A stretch of 64,000 nucleotides of DNA from Buddleja alternifolia (lineage: Eukaryota > Streptophyta > Magnoliopsida > Lamiales > Scrophulariaceae): contig CM033395.1 in the NCBI GenBank assembly GCA_019426215.1, forward strand, positions 2,487,501-2,551,500, given 5' to 3'. Of the stretch, positions 12,546 through 23,959 are shown piece after piece. The notes below the pieces were generated by a model. That model saw only the letters and a program-made list of their open reading frames with translations. It searched no databases and was not told the origin of the DNA. The position numbers were made by a program, and so were the translations under genes. Each line of letters begins with the position of its first letter. The stretch's first letter is position 1.

Positions 12546-13660
12546 GAGAATAATACATAACCTTTCTCTCTCCACTGTGAGAGTTTTTCTCTCACTCCAC
12601 TGTGAGAGCATCTTCTCCATTTTTCCCCTTTTCAAGCTTTTCTCTCCCTCTGTCATTTTCTCTTTTGTAGAGAAAGTGGCGTGAGGGTTCCTTTGTTCTT
12701 CCTCCACCTCACCTTAGATGGAGGATTTCATCACTTTTCTCACAAAAGCATCACCTCCGCCGACCTTCCTTGGCACCACAGCCTTCGGATGCCACTTTGT
12801 CGTCGCCGTCTTCATCCCCACCGCCGCCAGATCTGGCGTCTCTGTGCAGCAGCCTCGTCTCCTCTGCCTGGAGGCCTCCCTTTTCCCGCCCTTCCGCCTG
12901 GCCATGGCCTTTTTCAGCGGGCCAAGGGTCAGATCTGCCATCTTTAAGGCTAGATCTGAGCTTTCCCCACCAAAGCCTCCTCTTGACCCGGGCTGAAAAT
13001 GTCATCCCTGACCGAAGGCTTGGTCAACTCTTGGGTCGGATTTTGAACTCACCATATCTTTTTGTTATGATTCTATTGTGGTGTTCTTTGCGTCTTTCTA
13101 ATTTCTGCATTTTATATGTTTGTGTCCTTTTTTTTCTTTTTGTTAGTTTGAGGCGTTTGGGTTTTGCCAAAGGTGCTTCCTCGTAGGTGCCAAGTTTTTG
13201 GTCGTTCCAAGAATACATATTACTGATACAACTTGCAGGCATTGGTCTCCGCCAGCAATTAGGTGGGTGAAAATTATCTTTGATGGAGCCCTTTTTCCTG
13301 ACCCGAAAGGTGTAGGAGTGGGGATTGTTGCCCAGGCATTGGCGTGTGTAGATGGGCTTACTACGTTGAATCTGCAAGGTTGGAGTTTTGTGGTTCTCGA
13401 GGGGGATTGTCTATCCCTCTTTCAAAAAATTATTTCACCATCGGAAGACACGTCTTCTATGGGTCTTTTCGTTTCTGATTTTCGGTTGTTGTCTGTTTTG
13501 CTTTCTTCTATTCGTTTTCCTTTCTTTCGTAGATCTGGTATTTGTGTTGTTCGTTGGTTAGCACGTGGTGCTCGTTTGTTTGTATCTGGAGTTGTTTTGG
13601 GTTTGATTGTGGCAGATTTAGCCTAATATATATTTTACCGTTTCTCCTCAAAAAAAAAAA
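12546..13660 (+). mobile_element. Internally deleted LINE copy with poly(A) tail and 15-bp TSD
   Basis: Flanked by a perfect 15-bp duplication AACTTCCAAATATCC (12531-12545 and 13661-13675). The 3' end is a poly(A) run (13650-13662), as expected for target-primed reverse transcription. The 5' part has short direct repeats around CTCCACTGTGAGAG and an open frame from 12718 (MEDFITFLTKASPPPTF...), C/G-rich and unlike the neighbouring DNA, perhaps the start of a LINE ORF1. The 3' part encodes an RNase H-like tail. Endonuclease and reverse transcriptase are missing, so this is an internally deleted or hybrid copy about 1.1 kb long. Confidence 0.85.
13198..13626 (+). pseudogene. LINE RNase H-like (RVT_3-type) domain remnant
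   Basis: The frame shows the hallmark opening of the plant LINE RNase H domain, WVKIIFDGALFPDPKGVGVG, where the first Asp matches a catalytic position. It continues with LEGDCLSLFQKI, FVSDFR and VVRWLARGA, ending VADLA then stop 24 bases before the poly(A). Part of the domain between GVGIVA and LEGDC looks shortened or altered, and the region upstream that should hold reverse transcriptase is absent. Family assignment is from motif resemblance only; the copy is surely not functional. Confidence 0.7.
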
Positions 13661-13773
13661 AACTTCCAAATATCCTAATATATAGTATGCAATTAATATA
13701 CAAGTCCTACTAAATCCCACTACACCACTTCTTCACCCGAGTTAGTCTTTCCATCTCCAACGCTACAATTAAT

Positions 13774-14265
13774 TGTAAGAAATATTATGGCTCATATATT
13801 AAATTACATATTATTATTTTGTCAATATTAAAGTCTATTTGACAAAATAATTAATTGTCTAATATTATGTGATTACATCCTAATTAGTTATTAGAGAAAA
13901 GACATGACTTTACGTAAAGAAAAGTCATGACTCTAAGTGAAAAAGTGTCATGATAGAAGACAACTCTTAGAGTTTGAATATAAAAAGGATTGGTCCTCTT
14001 TCTACCCCTATACATCTCTACACACAATAACAAACAACATGAAAGGCAGAAAACTATTCTGATAAAAGTATACGTATATTTCCATCACTGAAAGAGGGGT
14101 CAACAGAGAGAATCGATCTTCCTCAAGAGACTTTGCACCAAATCAATGATAAAAGACTACCAATGAAGGCTATGGACAAGGGTTAGTCTTATTTGATAAA
14201 ATTATGTGAAAATCATAAAGTTCACGATTTAAGGGAATCATGCGATTTATGAAATTTAACTTACA
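13774..14265 (+). repeat. 5' LTR of copia A (492 bp)
   Basis: Begins TGTAAGAAAT and ends ACTTACA. A TATA-like ATATAAAAAGG lies near 13979, a plausible promoter. This copy lacks both the MITE and the 54-bp triplication found in the 3' LTR. Confidence 0.93.
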
Positions 14266-14267
14266 TG

Positions 14268-14280
14268 TGGTATCAGAGCA
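14268..14280 (+). other. Primer binding site of copia A
   Basis: TGGTATCAGAGCA, two bases after the 5' LTR, matches the 3' end of initiator Met-tRNA. Confidence 0.9.
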
Positions 14281-15689
14281 TGTTTACGAACTCGTGATTT
14301 TTCAATTTATGAATCCTTATGTTGCAAGTTAATGATAACATTTCTGCTGAATGTGATAATTAATGCAACTTAAGAATTTTCGGTCCTCGTTGAAAGTTTA
14401 TGAAATCTGATATATTGCAAATTAAGAATTTAGGTTTCCGCTGCAAATTTGTGATATTTAAATTTTAAGTTTCTACTGTTTTGTGAATTGTTGTTTTGTC
14501 TGAACCAATAGAAGGCACGATATAATCAAAAGCCCATGTGGAAATATGATTAAGGTTTCATGATTAGTGTTTAATTTAAGAATATGCACATGGGGAAAAT
14601 CTGTATTTTGAAGATGTATAGTTCTACTTTCGTTCAACGAGTATATATATTAATACGTTAGGCTCGAAAATATTCGGATTGGTTGGCCTAAGATTGGAGG
14701 ACAGTAGTATGGAAATATACACGGATGCTAGTATATGTATCTAATTAATTGCATGAAATCAGGTGTAATGGAAGAATGATTAATGCTTCATGTTTCATGC
14801 ATAATAGATAGATGGATGTATAGAATTAATGCTGCGATCCATGGTTTTGTCTATGCGAATTTGAAATTGTTGAAAATATGTTTATTAGATTACTGTGAAA
14901 CTTCATGGATGAAATGTGAAGTGTCCCTCTATATGTACACGTGTGTGGCACTATGTGTATATACATATGTGTGTGATATGGATGAAGAGTAATTTATCAT
15001 ACTATGTGGGACTTGGTACTTTTGTATGATTCAAGTACTATGACAGTAATAAATATGGAATGTATTGTCTAAGTTTTCAATGATAAAGTGTTTCAGAATA
15101 GGCATGAAATTTCCGTTATGGAATGTGAAGCATGAGATATATAAATTTTATTAGCACATTTCCAGAATGAATTTCTTAGCCTGATAACATTTCAGAATGA
15201 ATTCGTTTGGATTAGATATTGTTCATTTTCACTTGGCAATAATCCACTGCTTCATATACATATAACATTTTACAATGTATGAATGTGAAAAACAATTGTA
15301 CAATTATGAAATAACATGAAATTTGCATTTGTGAAATGTATTTAATAGATGATCTGTTAGTCACCAAAGTAGCCTGATCATTAGAGTTTATAAATTTCAA
15401 TGCATATTAAAGTTTGCATATAAAATCTATTTGATGATGATTTGTTAGTCATCAAAGTGACCTGATCATTAAAGTTATAGATTTTAATGCATATTAAAGT
15501 ATTTCAATTACCCATAAACTTTATATTCTCATAAATGACATAGAGATATACGGGTAATTGAAATTTATTATTATAAGGCATTCGAGAATCGCCCAAAGGT
15601 TGATTTATTGTTCTTATAATATATAAATATAATTGTTATTTTGTATTTTTTTGGTAGATTTATTTTGTATATCCAAAGATAACAAATAA
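14281..15689 (+). other. Leader/internal remnant of copia A, no intact gag
   Basis: AT-rich, no long frame. A near-duplicate pair occurs at about 15350-15420 and 15437-15500 (shared blocks GTTAGTCA, AGTGACCTGATCATTA and TTTTAATGCATATTAAAGT, with changes), and an inverted pair of TTTCAATTACCC lies at about 15507-15565. The expected gag, protease and integrase were either deleted or decayed beyond recognition. Confidence 0.6.
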
Positions 15690-15819
15690 ATCTAATATCT
15701 ACATATATTTATGATTTATATATCTTAGTATATCCCAAAGGAGAACTTTGATATATAGTTAATAGTTTATCCATGAAAGGTGGCATTGATTAGAAAGTGA
15801 TTTTTCATGTATATCTAAG
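15690..15819 (+). pseudogene. Copia A reverse transcriptase remnant, 5' half
   Basis: Just before the F insertion the sequence resembles the copia stretch GIDYKETFSPVSKK in damaged form: ATTGATTAG replaces ATTGATTAT, and TCTAAG spans the insertion point. The continuation on the other side of the nest is at 40174, where reading resumes as KKVFIMVLV. The join supports the placement of F, but the gene is beyond use. Confidence 0.55.
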
Positions 15820-15908
15820 TGTTTACACTTAAAAAATAAATGGGCTTTTCGAATTAAAAAGCCCAAGCAGCCCAGTATTAGTAAGTACAAAATAATAGGT
15901 TTAAAAAT

Positions 15909-16621
15909 TGTAGGATTCTCTTCTAAATTTAGAATATTTCAAAACAAGAAAGATTTTGACTGACTTCTTAAATTGTGGAATTTGTCTTGTATAATTGGGC
16001 TAATTTCTTGGGATTGAGTAGCCGTTTAAATCCTTGATTAGTATTTCTTCCATAATATTCCAAATCCTCACGTATGGACTTTATGTATAAATAGCCCAGC
16101 CAATATCATTCACAAACAGGAAAAAAGAAGAAAAATGAAAGACATTGGTTGTTTCCTATACCTCTCTCCACTATTCCGTGAACTTTTGTTTTCATCCAAA
16201 CTTAGTAATCAACTAAAATCCTCATACCTCCAGTACTATACTTTCTGCCCCTATAAACATTTTGCTTCCAGTTCATTTGAGATTGTTTTATATCTTTAGT
16301 CGAGCGTATTGTTGAGTATTGGAGAGAACATAGTAGAAGATGTTCTATTGAGATTTCACCAACTCGTGTGCACGTGTGGTGAAATAAGACTGTTGAATCC
16401 TGGGGGTAGACCGTCAGTGACCTGTTGCACCGAGCCATTGACTCCGAGGGGGGAAATCTACCTTTTAGGATAGTGCTTTGCACGCCTCAGTCCTAATTCG
16501 ATAAGCTTTCTAAATCCCTCTAATTCATTACTTTGACTCTCGTTGTTTTTAACCATTTAATTTAATTACCTTTGTGAGCTAAATTAATTGCAAATTTGAT
16601 TTACATATAAATTGTCTAACA
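15909..16621 (+). repeat. 5' LTR of copia B (713 bp)
   Basis: TG...CA ends. A TATA-like TATGTATAAATAG near 16083-16095 is followed by the transcript-like leader. It is a near-identical partner of 38834-39546. Confidence 0.94.
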
Positions 16622-16666
16622 ATCTAAAAGGTAGATTAATTCCATACGTCTTATTTTATTGAAATA

Positions 16667-18738
16667 ATGGAAAATAACAATGTGTCAGTCGCCTCTGATA
16701 ATAATTGCATGTTTACAGGAAAATGGGTGTTGGGCTCGGGTGTTTCAAAACATGTATGTGGTAATAGAGATTTATTTTCCTCATATGTTCCAATCGATGA
16801 TGGAGATGAATTAATTTACAAGCTTAATTCCAAACCTTTAAATGTTGTTGGCAAAGGTAATATAGATTTAATATTATCCTCTGAAAAAATTATATCTGTT
16901 AATAATGTGCTTCATGTGTCTGATATAAAACTGAATTTGATATCTGTAGTCTTACTTGTCAACGTGGGGGTCAAGTTTATCTTTGATTGTGATCTTGTTA
17001 TGTTAACAAAGAATGATATGCTTATTGGAAATGGTAATCTTGAAAATGGTCTATACATTTTAAATGTCTCCAATTCTGTGAATGAAAATATTACTACTTC
17101 TTCGGCATGTTTAGTTAATGGAATTTATTTATGGCATGATAGATTAGGGCACGTTAACTTTTCTTATATCAAGAAAATGAAAGAATTGAACATTTTAAAA
17201 GATGTCTCTATAACTGATTATGAAAAATGTGAAATCTGTGCTGAAGCGAAAACGGCTAAGAAACCATGTAAAGCTATTTTTGAAAGGCAAAGTGAACTAT
17301 TGAGCTTAATTCACTCTGATTTGGGTGACTTGAAATCCAGTCCTTCTAGGGGTGGCAAATGTTATTATGTGACTTTTATTGATGATTTTTCTCGATATTG
17401 CTACGTGTTTTTGCTAAGAAATAAAAATGAAACTGAGGAAAAATTTATGAAATACAAAGCCGAAGTAGAAAATAAATTAGATAGAAAAATTAAGAAACTT
17501 CGGTCTGATAGAGGAGGTGAATATGATTCTGGGCCTCTTAGTGTTTTTTGCGAAAATAATGATATTGTACACGAAGTCACACCACCTTACTCACCTCAAT
17601 CAAATGGGATAGCGGAAAGGAAAAATAGAACCCTTAAGGAAATGATGAATGCAATGATGATAAATGCTAGTGCACCACCTAACTTGTGGGGGGAAGCGAT
17701 TCTTACTGCTTGTCATATTCAAAATCGGATTGTATTTAAGAAAATTGGGAAGACACCTTATGAACTTTGGGAAAATCATTTACCAAACCTTAATTACCTT
17801 AAAGTGTAGAGGTGTCTTGCTAAAGTTTTATTGCCTGAACCTAAAAAGAGAAAAATAGGTTCTAGAACGTGTGATTGTTTATTTGTTGGATATGCTGAGA
17901 ATAGTGTTGCGTATAGATTTTTAATTCTTAAAAGTGATGTTTTAGATGTTAATACCATAATAGAATCTAAAAATGCTGAATTTTTTGAGAATGTATTTCC
18001 TTTGAGGGCCTCTATTGAAAGACCTGTCTTTTCTTCTCATGCTGAATCTGATATTTCTGAGAATATAGATGTTGAACTTAGAAGAAGCAAAAGAACTCGA
18101 ACACCCACAAACTTAGGTGATGATTTTTATACATTTTTACTGGATAATGATCCTTTAACTTATAATAAAGCAATAAAATCTCCTGATGCTCCATTTTGGA
18201 GAGAAGCCATTAATAGTGAAATTGAATTAATTATGGCAAATCATACTTGAGAATTAGTTGACTTACCTCCTGGGGCTAAACCCATAGGCTGTAAATGGAT
18301 ATTTCAAAGGAAACTTAAACCTGATGGCTCAATTGATAAATTCAAAGCGAGATTGGTGGCAAAGGGATATACACAAAAGAAAGATATAGATTATTTTGAC
18401 ACATATTCTCCTATGGCTAGAACTTCTTCAATTAGAGTTTTGATTGCCCTAGCTTCCATTTATAAATTAGTGATTCACCAAATGGATGTTAAAACGACTT
18501 TCTTAAATGGTGATTGAGAAGAAGAAATATATATGAATCAACCTGAGGGTTTTATAGCACTTGGAAATGAGAAAAAAGTTTGTAGGCTTGTTAAATCCTT
18601 ATATGGTCTTAAACAAGCTCTCAAACAATGACATGATAAATTTGACTATGTGATGACATCTCATGGATATCATGTTAATGATGTTGATAAGTGTGTTTAT
18701 ACTAAATTTGATGACCTTCTTGTTGGCGTGATTGTGTG
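16667..18738 (+). pseudogene. Copia B pol, 5' part (protease, integrase, start of reverse transcriptase)
   Basis: One reading frame carries, in order: a protease remnant in which the catalytic DSG is GSG (WVLGSGVSKHVC, near 16724); the pre-integrase domain with LWHDRLGHVN and CEICAEAK; an integrase core with HSDLGD, FIDDFSRY, SDRGGEY and the PQSNGIAERKNRTLKE block; and early reverse transcriptase with KARLVAKGYTQ, QMDVKTTFLNG and SLYGLKQA. In-frame stops occur at 17807-17809 (TAG), 18248-18250, 18515-18517 and 18629-18631 (TGA). Three of these look like former Trp codons. Missing upstream: gag. The sequence breaks at 18738 where C inserted, just before the YVDD motif. Family: Ty1/copia polyprotein; nonfunctional. 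Confidence 0.93.
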
Positions 18739-20329
18739 TGTTACAGTGTATGCCCTCGAATGTCATAAAGAAGATAGATTTATAGGGCATAAACATTGTA
18801 ACTAAACTATGGTTTTTCTATTAATATAAGGCAGTTGATTGTTGTTTTCTTATAGGCATTTATAAGGTGTGAATAAACAACGTAAAGTCCTTGATGACAA
18901 GGTAAACCTTCTACCTCCTATGGGATAGGAGGAAAGGCACTAGAATGGTTTGACCCTTGACATCTAAAAGGGTTCGCAAGTATAAGAAATATTGATTGGG
19001 CATCAATAGTGAATAAAGACTTGTATGATGTAAGTTTCGACAGAGAAAGTGTCAATCGTACACTATGGAAATGGTAGTGGAAACTTATATCATAGACGTG
19101 TCAGTTGGACTGATATGTTCGAACACGGCTCGCATCAGTACATCACATGGGTATACACTCATTGACAGTCAATGATGAAACTGATAAATAGTGATAGGTA
19201 TGTGTGAACCTCTGACTTGAGAAATCGAGTTGAAGATATACTTGTGACATCAAGTCTGTCATAAGAGTAGTTAGATTCAAATCACCTTTTGGTGGAATCG
19301 ACCTCGAAGTGCGACTTGATAGGCAAGTAGCATTGTTAACTGATTTGCAATATAGAATTTATTCTCTCATAAGTGAAGGAGTAAAATATCCTATGCAGTC
19401 ATGAATAAGTGAGGATGAAAGTCTTTGGCCAAAGCATTTAAATACCTCGACTTATTATGAGCTTAGGCATATGGTCAAGTTATATGAGTTTGACTTTAAA
19501 CCATGACTCTTAATTGACTGGGATATAAGAATAAAAGATTTATACACGTATGGTATTCACGGCGTAAAGGTTTGGAATGATCTTATTCATTCGTTCTCAA
19601 TTGGGTTACGGTGTGAGCCACGAGACTGGCTAGGTGTCACTCACACCCCTTTGGATTCCCCCCAATTGCCTTTTGAGACGAATTTAAAGAGTCGCGCTTA
19701 AAGGAAGTGCAAAAGGAAAAACATGGGAAAAAGACTTGAGAGAAATTCACGGCATTGGATGCCGTAATTAATTAATTAATTATTGGATAATTTAATTAAT
19801 TAATTAAATTAATGAGTCAATTAATTTCTTGAAAAAATTGAATTATAAATTAATTAGGAATTGAATTAATTGGATTATCAATTTATTTATTTATCCGATT
19901 AATTAATTAGCAAGAAAGACAAAAGCTCGAAGGCTTCTGAGCCCACTAAGTGGCGGCCAAATAAACACCCAAATAGGGCTCTTGCATGCTAGTGTTACTG
20001 TTTCATAATGATATAAATATATCACAAGGTGAAAAATAACACAAGGCAACTTACATAACTTTCTCTCCAAGAAAAAGTCTCCCACCTCTCTCTCTCTCTC
20101 TAGCCGTCTTTGACAAGGAAGAAAGGAGGAGTTTTTCATTTTTTATTCCGACATGACGAATTAGAGACATTGGCAAATTCGGCGTTAGAGAAAAGGATCA
20201 CGTTCAGAAATCAACATACGCGAGAACGGTAATTTTTCTATACACAATTAAACACAAGGATTAGAGATGATTCGGGCTTTGGGAATTAAATTTGCTTTCC
20301 GCTGTGTTTTATTCGTATAATTTCCAACA
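18739..20329 (+). repeat. 5' LTR of copia C (1,591 bp)
   Basis: TG...CA ends. A TAATTAAT-rich segment lies near 19765-19900 and a CT microsatellite at 20080-20101. Partner of 35696-37296. Confidence 0.94.
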
Positions 20330-20330
20330 G

Positions 20331-20343
20331 TGGTATCAGAGCC
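20331..20343 (+). other. Primer binding site of copia C
   Basis: TGGTATCAGAGCC, one base after the 5' LTR, complementary to the 3' end of initiator Met-tRNA. Confidence 0.92.
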
Positions 20344-22260
20344 AATCTCTGAATTCTGTGTTTAATTGCTTATGTGAATTGACTGTTTTTTCGCGTTTTT
20401 GAGGCATGCTTTGAACGTGTTTTTCATATGCAAATATTCTGAATCTCGCTGCAGTTTCTTCATAAAAGTTGTAGTTTAATGAGTTGAGAATCTCGGAATA
20501 TAAATTTTATGAGAATCGGAGAAGTATAACTCCGAGACGACCGCGACGCAAAAAGCGTGCGCAGTCTGCGTGCTGGGCGCGCAATAGGAAACGGCCTCCC
20601 GTTGCGCACACAGGGTGGGCCCCAACGCCATGCCATTTCATGGCGCCGGTAGGAGGGGCTGGCCGGATGCCAAGCACGATTAAACCGTGCGCTGGGGGCA
20701 CTGCATACACCGTGCCATGCGCCCAGCGCACGGACCTATTTCGGGGCCCAGGTTTTTGTGACTCGAGCCCTAATGGGTCGGGTTATATTTTCCTAAGGTC
20801 CAAATTTTAAGTGAATAGGTGTTTGGGCTATTTTAGTTATCCGGGTGGGTCAAAAGGATGATGACCCGGATTTAATTAAAAAGGGGCCTAAATTATTTTG
20901 ATTAAAATTGTGGATAATTCAATAAATTAATTATTGGGCCTAATTAATTAATTTTTGAATATGACAATGGTTGGTAATTTAATTTTGATAAAATTAAGCC
21001 CAATATAGTTTTTATTGATCTTTATTTGAATGAAATAATTAATTAATAAACTCTTGAAGAATTTTATTTATTAAGTTATTTATTTAAATAAAGAATTCTC
21101 ATAAGTAGGATTATTTTCATATGAATCTATAAAATTTGGAATTTTATTGTGGAAATTAATTAAGTTGGACTAATTAATTTTTATTAATCACCAACATAAG
21201 TGCTTTATTTATCGCGAACATGTATTATGTGATGGTGACATATGTCTATGGGCTTAGGTTGCTTCTTTTGATTATGTATTTATTTTGATGGGTTGTAAGA
21301 GCCGGTTTGAGCCCATTTTATTTTATTTCTAGATTTATGTATAGGTTTTAAATTACCTCTTGTAATAAATAGAAATAGAATAGGCCTTTCAAGATGGAGA
21401 TCATGCAAAAGAAGAGGAGCTTGGAGCCCATGAAGATTAGCTAGGCTTTTCTTTTTCAATTTTATGATGGCCCATTGGCTTGGGGCCTCTAGATAAAAGC
21501 CCATAGACATGTGTGTTGTATTATTGCTTTCGATGCATGTTCATTAGTTGTATGAACCATGTGTGTTATCAATATGCGCTATATAAATTTGGTAAATGTG
21601 CAAAGTGAGACGAATTAAATGTTTAGAACATGAATTCTCCCAAATAAAAATTATACTAAGTTAGTAAGGGGTGCTAGGCATCCTTTCCCTCCACTAAACT
21701 TGATAAGATCAAGGATTAAATCCATATGTGGCATCTTCCCAGTAAGTGGGGGTCATGTATCAAGATTTAGTTCTAGAATTTTATTAAGTGCATTAGATGC
21801 CTTAATCGAGACATATTTTACCCCAAATATCGTTAAAGGGTTGCATGGTGAAATTCAAATGTTAGATTATGAGGAGTTAGTGGGAATGAACTTAGATAGT
21901 CCACATTACCAATAAATCGTTAAAGGGTTGCGGTTTTTGTGGATTATGGGATAAATATGATTGAACCGTCTATTTGATAGATTGATGTTTAACATCACTT
22001 TAATTAAGTAATGGACCAAATATCGTTAAAAGGTTGCCATCCATTATATTAATTAAAGAACTCAATCCCCACCACGAAGTTTTCATCAACGATTGCTTCC
22101 GTCTTTTCACAGTGGGAGTGTGAAATTTCAAAAAATGTACTGGGAGCCAAGTTATAAGTCGAAGTCCTTGATTTTAAACTTGGTTTTAGTTTCGTTCAAT
22201 AATCTAATTAAGTCTGGCTTATTTTCTGCAGTCATTTTGTCTTACCTCTCTCAATCAAAA
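20344..22260 (+). other. Leader of copia C, with a G+C-rich block and a repeated 20-mer
   Basis: 20535-20760 is unusually G+C-rich for the window. Between about 21820 and 22045 three copies of a block like ATCGTTAAAGGGTTGC recur (near 21828, 21917 and 22023), two preceded by CCAAAT. These are non-coding leader features; role unknown. Confidence 0.55.
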
Positions 22261-23376
22261 ATCATGTCTCCCAAACCACTGTCGAAGTTAATGGAAAATA
22301 CGATTCTCACCGGTCCAAATTACATAGAATGACTCACTATGCTTAGGATGGTCCTTAGCAGTGAATCCATTGACTATGTATTGGAAATTGGTCGTCCTCC
22401 CATTCCTAGACCAGATGAGGGTGATGAAGTTCGCCTAGCTCGTTAGGATTGGTGCTGTGACAACCATAGAGCAAGAGTGTACATATTGAGCTCAATGTGC
22501 ATAGAGCTGCAAAGGTCTCATGATAAGATGGATAATGCAAGAGACATTATCCTTCATCTGGATGAATTATTCGGAGAACGCTGTAGGACCGCCAGATACT
22601 TTATTTCAAGGGATCTATTCCGAACTAAAATGACTGAAGGAGAAGATGTTGGAGAACACGTTTTCAAAATGATGACCTTGATAGAAAAACTAAAATCTTT
22701 AAACTTCTACATGGACCTGCATCTCCAAGTCGATCTTATTCTACAGTCACTCCCAGATTTGTTCTATTATTTCGTCATAAATTTTGATATGAATGACATT
22801 GAGGGATCTTTAGTTGGGCTATTGGAAAAACTCAAGGTTGCTCAGAAACAAATAAAGACGAACAAATGGAACAATCCGATGGCTATTACATTTCCTAAAA
22901 CATTTGATGGAAAATGGAATAATGCCCATTTAGAGGAGGGAGCATCCAGTACGACTTGCAACAAGGCACAACGAAGGAGAAATAAGAGGGCTAGAAAACA
23001 GGACACATGTTTATGCTGCGGTGAGCTGGGCCACTGGAAAAGAGACTGTCCTAATATACAAGCAAAAGGTGAATAACTTTATAGTTGAAACTAATTGCTT
23101 TATAATATTCCCTCTTCATCGATTATAATTCAGAAGTTAATACCTTTTGTATAATTGTGTGAATCAGAATCTGGGAAAAAGAAAGGAGTTGAGCCCTAAT
23201 GAGGAGAAGATCAAAGTAGGCAGCGGGCAAAGCGTCGCGGCTACTAAAACAAGATCTGCCTCATTATTTTTTATTCTAGACATATGCTATTTCTGGATAT
23301 TGTTAAACATTGGTTCAATTTCCGTTTTAGTTAAATAAGGTTACACTTTCGTTTTATTAATGAACAATGCAAGATT
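22261..23376 (+). pseudogene. Copia C gag and decayed protease
   Basis: From MSPKPLSKLMENTILTGPNY the frame resembles the copia gag (UBN2-type) with VGEHVFKMMTLIEKL and LQSLPD. It ends with a zinc knuckle CLCCGELGHWKRDCP, the CX2CX4HX4C pattern for RNA binding (near 23010-23054). Early stops at about 22330 and 22444 interrupt it; the clean portion is 22477-23076. After the stop at 23076, a protease-like region shows LGKRKELSPNEEKIKVGSG but no clear catalytic DSG/DTG motif. CACTA D then interrupts at 23376. Confidence 0.85.
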
Positions 23377-23665
23377 CACTACTACAGAAATGACCTATGA
23401 CAACGGTTTTTTTTAGCCTATTACAGCGGTTTTAACCGCTGTTAAATGGTGTGGACCTATTACAGCGGTTAAAAACCGCTGTAATAGGTCACCATATGAC
23501 AATGGTTCCCTGAAAACCGTTGTTATAGGTTTAAAAGAAAAAAAATCGAACCCTATGACAGCGGTTCCGGCCGGGACCGCTGTCATAGGGTGATACCTAT
23601 GACAGAACCTATGACAGCGGTTCCCTAAAAACCGCTGTCATAGAGTTTTTTCGTGACAGCGGTTC
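23377..23665. repeat. Left subterminal repeat array of D
   Basis: About six 30- to 36-bp units, most of them a palindrome of TATGACAGCGGTT (or TATTACAGCGGTT) with a short loop. In En/Spm, subterminal repeats are binding sites for tnpA; the same role is inferred here. Confidence 0.85.
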
Positions 23666-23959
23666 GGTAGATCAATTTTTTTTTCTTTTTTCTTTTGTAT
23701 ATTAATCACCCTATTATGATAATATTCCTATACAGTAATATTCAATAAACCAACCAACAAATTTCAACTAACAGCAAAACATAAACAACCACCACCCCAA
23801 ACTTCAATATTACCATCTCTTTCCTCCAACAATAAAATGTTATAATCTCCAACAAAATGTACAATCAACTAATTAAATTACTAATGACAATTTAAATACA
23901 ATAAATCAAATCACAATTTACAACAAGTCACAATGTACAAAAACTACATTACCTAATTT

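Noticed and set aside
12714..13005. Overlapping open frames on both strands in C/G-rich DNA
   Set aside because: They fall inside the LINE copy; only the plus-strand 12718 frame is plausible as a LINE ORF1 start. The others are shadows caused by the base composition.
16202..16483. Open minus-strand frame repeated at 39126-39362
   Set aside because: It repeats only because both lie in the paired LTRs of copia B.
20484..20810. 108-codon frame rich in Pro, Gly and Arg
   Set aside because: It lies in the G+C-rich leader of copia C between the primer site and gag; no family features.
23377..23665. Regular palindromes considered as a CRISPR-like array
   Set aside because: Plant DNA; the units are imperfect palindromes with no uniform spacers and sit at a CACTA terminus, so they are subterminal transposase sites.
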